In this document: positions 20,113 through 28,896 of the stretch, piece after piece
How the letters are laid out: every line of letters starts with the position of its first letter
Numbering within the stretch: the stretch's first letter is position 1
DNA from: a virus
Direction: 5' to 3' (one strand)
IMG/VR virus record: IMGVR_UViG_3300042406_000202
Coordinates: 1-34,371 of that record
Length of the DNA stretch: 34,371 nt
Translations under genes and position numbers: made by a program
Notes under the pieces: generated by a model
The model's database searches: none
The model's input: only the letters and a program-made list of their open reading frames with translations
What the model was told of the DNA's origin: nothing

Positions 20113-22992
20113 GTGACCGTCTTCCTCGACTCTATCCTGCCCACACAGGGCGTCTATTGCGTGGTAGGTATCAAATCAAAGATAGCCTCACCGTCCTTCT
20201 ATACAACTACAGCAGAAGTTGACCAGGCCGCATCCAGTTTGGATACCGCAGGTGCTGACGCATACTTCGCGCTGGCCTCGTTCAAAGACAACTCCAGCCG
20301 CAAGGCAGAGAACGCGGCGTTCATGCGCTCGTTCTTTCTCGACCTCGACTGCGGTCCTGGCAAGCCGTACCACGCCCAGACTGATGCGGCTGTGGCGCTA
20401 TCGCAGTTCATCAAAGACACTGGGCTTCCCGCCCCCACCATAGTCAACTCAGGCGGTGGTCTGCATGTGTACTGGCCGCTCACTGAGGATGTACCTGTTG
20501 CGGTGTGGAGTTCCCATGCCAGGATGCTGAAACTCCTGTGCAAAGAACACAAACTGCATGCCGACCCGGCAGTCACGGCAGACATCTCCCGCATCCTGCG
20601 GGTGCCTGGCACAAACAATTACAAGCAAGACATTCCCCGCCCGGTGGCTGTTGCCGTGCTGTCTCATCCTGTTCCGCTCGAAGAGATTGTGAGCCGCCTG
20701 GGTACTCCAGTTGCCGATCTGAGTGCCGCAAAGATGTTTGGCATGGACGACACCTCTAAGGATGTGTCAGGCGGCGCATACCCCGCATGTAGCTTCGCCA
20801 GGATCGTGCGCAAGAGCATGAAGGGCACGGGTTGCAACCAGATCAAGAACGCCCTGGAGAACGCCCCCACCCTGGAAGAACCTATGTGGCGCGCCGCGCT
20901 ATCTATCGCTGTGCGGTGTGAAGACGGCAACGAAGCGATCCACAAGCTCAGCATGGGGCACCCCGGCTACAACGCCCAGGACACCGAGCAGAAAGCCCTG
21001 GAAACTAAGGGCCCCTACACCTGCCAGTGGTACCGTGAGAACAACAGCGCATTGTGCGAGGGGTGTACCCAGAAGGTGGTTAGCCCCATCCTGATCGGTA
21101 AGAAGATTGAAGCGGCTCCGGCTGAAGGCGATGCCTACATCATCGAGACGCCGCTGGACGGCGACGACAGCGACAAGGTAGGCGATACCGTCAAGATTGA
21201 GGTGCCTGCATATCCGTACCCGTATTTCCGTGGCGCCCAAGGCGGCGTCTACAAGAAGGAAAAAACGGATGACGGCGAAACCAAAGAAATTGAAATCTAC
21301 CGCAGTGACCTGTACATAACCACACGGTTCTTTGACTCTGATGAGCATGGGGACGGCGATGGGGAGATGGTGCTAATCCACCTGCACATGTCACGGGATG
21401 GGGTTCGCCGCTTCTACGCCCCGGTTACATCACTCTTTGCAAAGGACAAACTCCGCGACCTGCTCATCAAGCATGGCGTTATCGCATACGGCAAGACACT
21501 GGACTTAATCATGGCTTACTTCGCATCAAGCATCCGCAAACTGCAATCCCAATTCGCCGCGAACAAGACCCGTAGCCAGATGGGCTGGACCCCGGACATG
21601 CAGGGCTTCGTTGTGGGTGAACTGGAATACACCGCCGGTGGTACCAAGCTGGCACCGCCTGCCAGCGGAACCAGGCAACTGGCTCCGGCCTTTTCGCCCC
21701 GTGGTTCTCTGGAAGAGTGGAAATCGATTGCTAACTTCTACAACCGCCCTGGCATGGAGCCGCATGCGCTGACTCTGTTCTTCGGGTTCGGTGCCCCCTT
21801 GCTGAAGCTGATGGACAACATCAACGTGCGTGGTGCGCTGATTAACCTGAAGTCCAACACCTCTGGGTCTGGCAAGACGACCGCTCAGCTTCTGGTCAAC
21901 TCTATCTTCGGGCACCCCACCGAACTGCTGATGACCAAGGACGATACCTACGCCGCCAAGATGCACCGCATCGGCATGCTGAACAGTATCGCCTTCACCG
22001 TGGACGAGATCACCAACACGGTTGATGAGGAGTTGTCAGACACTGCCTACGGAGTTACCACAGGGCGCGCCAGGCACCGCATGGAGTCGCAGTCCAACAA
22101 GCTACGGGTGAACAACACAACCTGGTGCAACGTGACCATCTCCTCTGCCAACGCTTCGCTGGTGGATCGGCTGGCCCAGTTGAAGTCCACGGCTGACGGC
22201 GAACTGCGCCGGGTGTTTGAGTACGAGGTGTCTAAGATCAACGGCATCCCCAAGACTGAGATCGATGCGGTGTTCAGCAAGCTCAACACCAACTATGGGG
22301 TGGCTGGCCCGATCTATATCCAGCATGTGCTGGCCAACTACGATAGCGTCCTCAGGATGCTGAAGAAAATGCAGGAGAAGATAGACGCGGAACTGGGATT
22401 TGACCAGGCTGACCGTTTCTATTCGAACATACTGACAATTGCCTTCGTAGGCGCCCTGATTGCAAAGAAGTGTGAACTGCATGACATCGACATCCCGCGC
22501 GTCTACAAGTACGCCATTGGCCTAGTCGAGCAGAACCAACTGCAATACGCCGCCAGCCTGGGTTCCCCGCTACTGATTGCACAGGAAACGCTGACTGCCT
22601 TCGTCAACGAGAACGTGAACAACGTGCTGGTCATTGACCAACAGGTGAAGGGGTCTATGCCTCCCGCCGCAATCAAACAGCCCTACGGCCCCCTGCGCAT
22701 GCGCTACGAGCCCAACACCAAGGAGCTGTACATCACCGCCGCTGAGTTCAGAAAGTTCTTTACGATGCGGCAGGTGGACGTGCGCGAGAGCCTGAAGCAT
22801 CTAGCCCAGGCTGGAATTGCAAAGCACAATGGTTTGTCAGAGGTCAAGCGCATCGGCGCTGGCGCTGTGGGTAGTCTTAGTGGATTAGGAGCACGTTGTT
22901 ATGTCTTCGACGGCACGGCAATCGGCATCGACGAAGGGTCGTTCAAAGTCGAAGGACTCGAAGAAATCGCAACCGACCCCACCGTTACCTGA
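20113..22992 (+). CDS. PrimPol-DUF927 primase-helicase
   Basis: GTG 20113 gives MTVFLDSILPTQGVYCVVG and 959 residues; the longer frame would overlap the HTH gene. The N-terminus matches archaeo-eukaryotic primases: FFLDLDCG (D77, D79), SGGGLHVYW (113-121, H118) and ADPAVTADISRILRVPGTNN. The C-terminal part is a DUF927-type helicase with Walker A NTSGSGKTT (K588) and Walker B TVDEIT (D631, E632). It would prime and unwind DNA at the fork for the family A polymerase. A Cys-rich stretch (CQWYRENNSALCEGC) between the domains may bind zinc. The Shine-Dalgarno sequence is weak. Confidence 0.9.
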   Translation: MTVFLDSILPTQGVYCVVGIKSKIASPSFYTTTAEVDQAASSLDTAGADAYFALASFKDNSSRKAENAAFMRSFFLDLDCGPGKPYHAQTDAAVALSQFIKDTGLPAPTIVNSGGGLHVYWPLTEDVPVAVWSSHARMLKLLCKEHKLHADPAVTADISRILRVPGTNNYKQDIPRPVAVAVLSHPVPLEEIVSRLGTPVADLSAAKMFGMDDTSKDVSGGAYPACSFARIVRKSMKGTGCNQIKNALENAPTLEEPMWRAALSIAVRCEDGNEAIHKLSMGHPGYNAQDTEQKALETKGPYTCQWYRENNSALCEGCTQKVVSPILIGKKIEAAPAEGDAYIIETPLDGDDSDKVGDTVKIEVPAYPYPYFRGAQGGVYKKEKTDDGETKEIEIYRSDLYITTRFFDSDEHGDGDGEMVLIHLHMSRDGVRRFYAPVTSLFAKDKLRDLLIKHGVIAYGKTLDLIMAYFASSIRKLQSQFAANKTRSQMGWTPDMQGFVVGELEYTAGGTKLAPPASGTRQLAPAFSPRGSLEEWKSIANFYNRPGMEPHALTLFFGFGAPLLKLMDNINVRGALINLKSNTSGSGKTTAQLLVNSIFGHPTELLMTKDDTYAAKMHRIGMLNSIAFTVDEITNTVDEELSDTAYGVTTGRARHRMESQSNKLRVNNTTWCNVTISSANASLVDRLAQLKSTADGELRRVFEYEVSKINGIPKTEIDAVFSKLNTNYGVAGPIYIQHVLANYDSVLRMLKKMQEKIDAELGFDQADRFYSNILTIAFVGALIAKKCELHDIDIPRVYKYAIGLVEQNQLQYAASLGSPLLIAQETLTAFVNENVNNVLVIDQQVKGSMPPAAIKQPYGPLRMRYEPNTKELYITAAEFRKFFTMRQVDVRESLKHLAQAGIAKHNGLSEVKRIGAGAVGSLSGLGARCYVFDGTAIGIDEGSFKVEGLEEIATDPTVT

Positions 22993-23203
22993 CCTTCGGC
23001 TAGTCACCATCGCTGATGTTGACTACTTCATTTACTGGGAGCGGCTGGGTATCGGCGGTTCATTCTTCCTACCCACGTTGTTGCCCGCCAAGGATGTGGC
23101 GCGGGCTCTGCGCCCCCTAGAGAAAAAACTAAAGATAACGCTAGAGGTCCGTACCCGGTGTGAGTATGGTGCCTACGGGGTGCGGGTCTGGCGGGTGCGT
23201 TAA
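22901..23203 (+). CDS. Small protein overlapping the primase-helicase end (100 aa)
   Basis: AGGAG lies 8 bases before ATG 22901. The first 30 residues overlap the primase-helicase frame and are Ser/Lys/Thr-rich and probably disordered; the rest (DLRLVTIADVDYFIYWERLG and on) looks like a folded alpha/beta domain of about 70 residues. The 92-bp overlap is long, but the downstream part is otherwise uncovered. Its stop shares TTAA with the convergent minus-strand gene. Function unknown. Confidence 0.65.
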   Translation: MSSTARQSASTKGRSKSKDSKKSQPTPPLPDLRLVTIADVDYFIYWERLGIGGSFFLPTLLPAKDVARALRPLEKKLKITLEVRTRCEYGAYGVRVWRVR

Positions 23204-23208
23204 CCCGC
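23191..23208. other. Hairpin at the convergent gene junction
   Basis: GCGGGT (23191-23196) and ACCCGC (23203-23208) form a 6-bp inverted repeat centred on the TTAA shared by the two opposing stop codons. There is no T-run on either side, so it is at most a weak bidirectional terminator or an RNA 3'-end stabiliser. It is the only element at the boundary. Confidence 0.45.
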
Positions 23209-26200
23209 GTCTTTGCGGATCATTGTCTTGGCTTCGCGTAGCCAGCCAACGATTTCCCGTTCCATCTTTTCCACCTCAGTGCGCGTCTCCATGCGCTCTT
23301 CCATAGACATCTCAGCGGCGGCTTCCGGGCTGTTGAGATACTTGCGGTACGCACGGGTCTGTTCCAGTTGCTCCAGGGTGGCGTTGATGGAGGTGTTCAG
23401 CATCAACACCTGCTCATGCTTCTGCATGTAGGCTTCAGCCCCAGCCAGGTCCCCTCTGGCAACCATCTCATTCAGGGTTGCATTTGCCTTGCCGACCTTG
23501 TCCCGCTCGTCGTAAAACTCTGCGATACGGCGCTTGCCGATCGGGTCGATCATGTAGTTGCTGAGCAGAGCGTACTTGTGCAGGGGGCGGTCAATCCGCG
23601 TTGGGTTCAGCAAGCCGTCCGTTGCCATAACCGTCAGGGCCGCAGTCGATCCCAGGTAGCCGCGCAGGATGTTGTCCACAATGATCGGGGAAACCTTGTC
23701 CACACCCACCATGTCGCGCGCAAAGTTTGCAATGGCGATGGCCAGTTCACTCGTGTTCTCACGGGTCTGCAGGCTGGGGTCCAGGCCCTTCTGGTGAATA
23801 CCAATCAGTTCGCGTCCGGTCAGGAACGAGTAGTTAGTCCAGGCTTCCAGCAACGGCTTCACCGCCTGCGGCACGGGAGTCACGCGGCCAACGTACTGCT
23901 CAAACATGTAAGACAGAGCGGTGCGCACTGCCTCCATAGCCTCTTGTTCCTCGGGGGTACCCTTACGCTTGTAGTACTCGACCACACGCTCCGGTATCAC
24001 TTTGAAGAGGGCGCCCAGTTCGCCCGGCACAGAAATCTTCTGGCCACCGATGAACCAGTTGCCGTCTCGGGTACGCAGGTCGGCTTCGTTGTAGTCCTCA
24101 TCGTCATCTGCCTTGCCCATGGCATAGACGGTACTCAGCGCGATCGCAATACCTGCCCGGCTCCAGAACATTTTACGAGCGGCGGCGCGGTCAACCGAGG
24201 CGCTAGAGTCAATGCCAGATGCCGCGCGGTACAGCACGTCCATACCCTGCACATAGGCGTTGAAGAACGGGATGGTCTTAACCATGACGCCAACGAAGTC
24301 GCTGGATCCACGGCGGCGGAAGTTGATAAATTCCCGGGCACGGGTCTGTGCCAATAGCATGTCGCCCTTGGATTCTTTGATGGTCTGGTCGTAGATGGCT
24401 TTACGCACAGCCAGGTCAGATGCGCGGGTGATGCCATCCAAACGATGTAGCAAATTGCGGAACGCCCCACGAGGCTTGTACCCCATGTCTTCCATAAAGG
24501 TAGCGCCGGGGCGGCCAGCTTTGAAGTCGTATTCGCCAGACAGGCCCAACGCTTCGGCGTCTTCAACAATGCGGTGACGTACGCCACGGATCTCAGCCAG
24601 GGCAATCTTGGGGAAGTTGGTCAGAACCATGCCAATCAACGCCAGCGGATTTTGCACCCCCGAGGTTAGCAGGGCACGTTGAATGTCGTCCACCACCTGC
24701 TTCAATGCAAAGGGCGGCAGGGCCGTCACCGAGGTACGCAGAATGTTGGACGCCTCGCTCAGATACTGCAACCATCTACCGGTAGTTTGCGACTCAGCTT
24801 TGAATGCCAGCACATCGTACTCACTGGGCAACTGCCACCATATTTGACCGCCATTTTCGTAGCTATAGGTAACGTTAGGTTTGCCCTGCGAGTCGGCACC
24901 CAACTTCTTGGCTTGCTGAATAGACCCCAGGAACTCCAGTGTCTGATTACGCGCATCGGTGTTCATCACCTGGCCGACCATCCACCCCATGGTGTTGAGG
25001 TAGTTCTCAAACACATCGCCAACCGACCGTATTTCTGAACCAACCAATTGAGGTAGTTTTGTAACCGCCAGCGGACTACGGGAGGCCGTGTTTTTGGTTC
25101 TGCGGTAGTGTTCTTCAAACTTGCCGCTTTCCAGACGGTCAAACGGCACATAGCCGATGACTTCTTTCCATTCTTTGCCTTCATCCGCAGACAACCGCCC
25201 CACGGCCACCAAGTGATCCACCAGCTCAATACGCGAGGCATCCATAGCGGCGTTCATAGCGGCGAACCTTGGGTCCGAGTTGTACAGCGCCAAGCCAGCG
25301 TTTAGTTCTGTTTGAGTCAAGTGATTGGGAAAATACGGATCGTCCTTCAACAAGTTCTGCAAACGGAAGGCTTCCAGGGCTCGACCTGCCGCCGTCTTGG
25401 CTTCGTCAAATGACATCTGTTTGGAATCGGCATACTGCTGAACCAACTCCAGCACTTTGGCCGGGGGCGTAGTGCCCGTGTCTTTGACCATCCACAGCCC
25501 CGTGGTCTTATCTTTCTCAATGGAGCCAGCCTTAAAGAAAGCCAGCAACATCTTGGAGTAGTCTTGGGCTTGGCGATACAGTCCCATGGGGTTTAGTCGG
25601 CCCAACGAGTCGCGCACGGCGCCGTTGAACTCGTTCATGATGCGCTTGTCGATAGACGCGGCAGCATCCGCCACCTTAGTACGCATCTTGTCGATGGCGC
25701 TCACATCATCAGAGTTAGCCATACCCTTGTACAACGCCTTGGTGCCAAAGGCCTGTTGCGGGTTGGTGATGCCAAGCGATGCCAGGACTGCTTGCCCATT
25801 CTTGGTGGCCCGAGACATGATCTTGACGGGCTCTTTGCCGGGAGCAGGCGGCACAAAGATGGTATCCATTGCCGCGATTGTGTAGTCCAGCATGGACTGC
25901 GGATCAGTTACCCCAATGAGTCTCAGCAGATTAGTCTTGAACTTGTCCCAGGCCGTGGCCTTCTTCCAGGGTTTAACCGCCAGCGCCTTCTGCAAATCCA
26001 GGCTGGTCATGGCTTCCGTCACGAACTCGGACAGACTTTCCCGGGCGTCTTCACTCAGGTTGATGGTCTTGTCGTTCTTAGCGGCGCGCCAGATCTGGTT
26101 TAGTTCACCAACAGCGGCACGTTGTGCATCAGTCCAGGTGTTGGGATTGGCACTAAGGACTCGTTCAGATGCCGCATGAGTCGCCTCATGTAGCAGGGTT

Positions 26201-28887
26201 TCCTCGTCAAGGCCTGTATCTGTATCCAGCCAAATCTTCTTGCCGTCACTACGGGCGGCACCACGGACGCGGACCCCTACGTCGTTCACCAGGTTATCCA
26301 CGACTTCTACATCAGTCTTACTCAGCAGCTTCTTCAGGGTCTCAGCCAGTGAGCGGGCGAGTTTCGTCTCGCCTTGTGTAGATAGCAGGTCAAGGGCGCC
26401 GATGAGGTTATCGGTGCGGAGCATGCTAACGACTTCTGGCGACAGGGCGCGGCCTTCACTCACCGTCTGAGAGTAGCGGTCTTCGCTAACCCGTTGCTCA
26501 ATCATGTCCATGACCCGATTGGCTTCGACGTATTCTCCTCGCTTGATGAGGTCATCAAGGTGCTTAGCATGTCGTGCCTGCAAAGTGAAGTCTTTGCGGG
26601 TTGCCAACTTCACGGCGCGGTCTTGCGTAGTCTTTTGGCCCTTGGCCTCTTGGGCTTCCTTCTTAGCCTTGTCTGCTTCCGTACGCGCTATGTTGGCTTC
26701 AGCCTGGGCGCGCTTGCGCTCTTCCACCGCACGTTTACGCTCGGCCTCGATGCGCTCAGCCATCTCGGCGGCTTCGCGTTTACGGGTTGCCTCTTCGTCT
26801 GCCGTCTCCTCCACAACTTCGGGGGCCGCTTTGACTTCCTGGGTACGGCGCTCATTAGCCGCACGGATCCGATCGGTATGCTCCAGGAATTTCTTAGCAA
26901 CACGTTGTGGCCCCGAACCGCCCTCTTTCTGAATCACCTCCGCCAGACCAATGGCTTCTTTGCGTGTAGCCTCAGGGAACGTCAAGTCCTGGGCAACTCG
27001 GTTCAGTCGCTCTAAGACAGGGAACTGTTGAGGTGCAGGCGTTGGCGCCGGGGCGGCTAGAGCCGGAGGAGTTGTAACAGGAGCCGGTGCTTCAGGCGTT
27101 TTGGCAACGGCAGGTGCAGGAGTAGGCTCAACAACCGGCGTTGCAGGTGTTTCGGGAGCGGCGGGAGGCGCACTTAATGTATCGGGCTGCGCGACTTTAG
27201 CAGCTCTTCCCTTGCGAGCAGGTTGCTTAGGAGGTACCAGTCCGAGTCCGACAGGTTCTGTAGGGGCGGGGGCGGTTCGAACTCTATCTCCAGTTCCCAC
27301 AGTTCCTGTGTCGGTAACCCCGCTAGGAACTCCCACGCTAGGCTCACCTCTTCGGGACTCAGCACTCGGCTTAGGTGCAGGCGCTTCAGCTCTCGGGACA
27401 TTTGTGGCCTCCTCAAACGCTGGCACAGATGGGGCCAGCAAAGAACGCAGTATACGGGCCTGAGGGCGGTTGCCTTTTATTAGCCAAGGCTTGGCGTCTA
27501 CGAGCGCCTGTACCTCGTCGGCGGTGCGGCCTACTACGTTATCTGCAAACCAACCAGCGGAAGAATCCAGTTTGACTCCGGTGTCCAGGATGTCCTGGGC
27601 GGTAAAGGCTTGGGGAGCGGCAAAATCTGCCGCCCGCTCGGGGCCAGCCGCCCACATCAACGGGTTTGTAACCTCTTCGCGGCCTTCTGTAGGTACTTCT
27701 GCCTCCGGCTCAGGGGTAGGCGCGGGTGTTGGTTCTGGTGCAGTTTCGGCGCGCTCGGGGCCCTTAGCCCAAAACTCGCGGTCGGTTACTTGCTCACGCC
27801 CTTCCGTTGGCACTTCGGCCTCGGGTGCGGGCAATAACGGAGTAGCTCTGGCTTTGGGTTCTTCAGCAAACTCTTCCGCAACCGTTTTGGCAGAGCGTGG
27901 TGTGGGTTCCTCAACAGGGGCGGGCGCAGGTCTAGCCATCTCCCTGCGCGCAGCATTGCGTTCCAGAACACTGCTGGCGCCGCCCAACGGGCCGCCTACA
28001 AGCCCGGCCAGATACGCCGCCTCGCCATACTCTTTCATGGCGTCAGCATCGGTCAACGGCAACCCTGCTTGCCAGCGCTCCATAATCTGCTGGCTAATTT
28101 CAACCGGTATGTCCGCTGCCCCGCGAGCTACGCCACGGGCAGTCGCGCCGGACAAAGACTGCCGGGCTTTATTGGCAAGGGCAAGTTCGGCATCTGCAGT
28201 ACGCAACGCGGCATCGTCCGCGATGCCCAATACGCCTTTAACGATCCGTTTACCAAAAACAAAGGCTTGGCCCGCGCTTTCTGCCAGGGCCTGCCCCGTT
28301 GCGGCTGTTGCCGCCTTACCTGTGTCGATTTTGACGGGCTCACCTTTTTCCAGCTGCTCTCCTGCCTGTCTCTCAACATCAGCACCAAAGAACATCGGAT
28401 ATGCAGCGGCGGCTGCCCCTAACGTGCCACCAACAATTGCGCCAGGCACCCCGCCAACAGGCGCGCCAGCCATAGCGCCTAGCCGGGCCCCGCCAGCAAT
28501 AGTGGCCATGGTGCCGCCTTGCCCAGCAATAGCACGAGGAATCTGAGATACGGCTTCTCCCGCAGCGGAAAGCAAGCCTTTGTCTTGGTACGCTTTTTTG
28601 ACGGCTGCAAAGGAAGGCCCTTCGCCAGTCTCTTCCGAAATTTTTTGGCCGCGTTTAACGCCCGCAACCCCAGCTTCTTCTGGGGAACCAAATAGCGCCC
28701 CTGCCGCAGTGCGCATTGAAGATATAGGCTGCTCAAAACCTTTTTGCAGCTCCCCCATAAAGGTGGATTTCTTGGGCTCAGGCGCAGGGGCCTGCGCCGT
28801 CATGTTCGCCCATTGCCACGCCGTATCTGGGTCGGGGGCATCAACTTCGAATGTCCGTCCCCCAACATCAACTTCATACGTAGGCAT
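23200..28887 (-). CDS. Large polyvalent virion protein with HEATH metallopeptidase motif and LPD38-like region
   Basis: This 1895-residue protein begins MPTYEVDVGGRTFEVDAPDP. Parts in order: Gly/Ala-rich hydrophobic stretch (about 120-165); Pro/Glu-rich linkers with a duplicated PTEGRE segment (about 354-420); charged coiled coil (about 680-770); LLHEATHAASERV with HExxH at H900/H904, a probable zinc peptidase site; and a long helical C-terminal half with FINFRRRGSSDFVG and MVKTIPFFNAYVQGMD, as in polyvalent proteins with an LPD38 domain. Such proteins are thought to be packed in the virion and injected to protect or process phage components. AAGGAAA lies before the start. LPD38 is recalled from memory. 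Confidence 0.85.
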   Translation of the reverse strand: MPTYEVDVGGRTFEVDAPDPDTAWQWANMTAQAPAPEPKKSTFMGELQKGFEQPISSMRTAAGALFGSPEEAGVAGVKRGQKISEETGEGPSFAAVKKAYQDKGLLSAAGEAVSQIPRAIAGQGGTMATIAGGARLGAMAGAPVGGVPGAIVGGTLGAAAAAYPMFFGADVERQAGEQLEKGEPVKIDTGKAATAATGQALAESAGQAFVFGKRIVKGVLGIADDAALRTADAELALANKARQSLSGATARGVARGAADIPVEISQQIMERWQAGLPLTDADAMKEYGEAAYLAGLVGGPLGGASSVLERNAARREMARPAPAPVEEPTPRSAKTVAEEFAEEPKARATPLLPAPEAEVPTEGREQVTDREFWAKGPERAETAPEPTPAPTPEPEAEVPTEGREEVTNPLMWAAGPERAADFAAPQAFTAQDILDTGVKLDSSAGWFADNVVGRTADEVQALVDAKPWLIKGNRPQARILRSLLAPSVPAFEEATNVPRAEAPAPKPSAESRRGEPSVGVPSGVTDTGTVGTGDRVRTAPAPTEPVGLGLVPPKQPARKGRAAKVAQPDTLSAPPAAPETPATPVVEPTPAPAVAKTPEAPAPVTTPPALAAPAPTPAPQQFPVLERLNRVAQDLTFPEATRKEAIGLAEVIQKEGGSGPQRVAKKFLEHTDRIRAANERRTQEVKAAPEVVEETADEEATRKREAAEMAERIEAERKRAVEERKRAQAEANIARTEADKAKKEAQEAKGQKTTQDRAVKLATRKDFTLQARHAKHLDDLIKRGEYVEANRVMDMIEQRVSEDRYSQTVSEGRALSPEVVSMLRTDNLIGALDLLSTQGETKLARSLAETLKKLLSKTDVEVVDNLVNDVGVRVRGAARSDGKKIWLDTDTGLDEETLLHEATHAASERVLSANPNTWTDAQRAAVGELNQIWRAAKNDKTINLSEDARESLSEFVTEAMTSLDLQKALAVKPWKKATAWDKFKTNLLRLIGVTDPQSMLDYTIAAMDTIFVPPAPGKEPVKIMSRATKNGQAVLASLGITNPQQAFGTKALYKGMANSDDVSAIDKMRTKVADAAASIDKRIMNEFNGAVRDSLGRLNPMGLYRQAQDYSKMLLAFFKAGSIEKDKTTGLWMVKDTGTTPPAKVLELVQQYADSKQMSFDEAKTAAGRALEAFRLQNLLKDDPYFPNHLTQTELNAGLALYNSDPRFAAMNAAMDASRIELVDHLVAVGRLSADEGKEWKEVIGYVPFDRLESGKFEEHYRRTKNTASRSPLAVTKLPQLVGSEIRSVGDVFENYLNTMGWMVGQVMNTDARNQTLEFLGSIQQAKKLGADSQGKPNVTYSYENGGQIWWQLPSEYDVLAFKAESQTTGRWLQYLSEASNILRTSVTALPPFALKQVVDDIQRALLTSGVQNPLALIGMVLTNFPKIALAEIRGVRHRIVEDAEALGLSGEYDFKAGRPGATFMEDMGYKPRGAFRNLLHRLDGITRASDLAVRKAIYDQTIKESKGDMLLAQTRAREFINFRRRGSSDFVGVMVKTIPFFNAYVQGMDVLYRAASGIDSSASVDRAAARKMFWSRAGIAIALSTVYAMGKADDDEDYNEADLRTRDGNWFIGGQKISVPGELGALFKVIPERVVEYYKRKGTPEEQEAMEAVRTALSYMFEQYVGRVTPVPQAVKPLLEAWTNYSFLTGRELIGIHQKGLDPSLQTRENTSELAIAIANFARDMVGVDKVSPIIVDNILRGYLGSTAALTVMATDGLLNPTRIDRPLHKYALLSNYMIDPIGKRRIAEFYDERDKVGKANATLNEMVARGDLAGAEAYMQKHEQVLMLNTSINATLEQLEQTRAYRKYLNSPEAAAEMSMEERMETRTEVEKMEREIVGWLREAKTMIRKDAG

Positions 28888-28896
28888 CTCGTTTCC

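Noticed and set aside
27470-28546. 358-residue Ala/Ser/Pro-rich open frame on the plus strand
   Set aside because: It is the antisense shadow of the Pro/Ala-rich part of the giant minus-strand protein.
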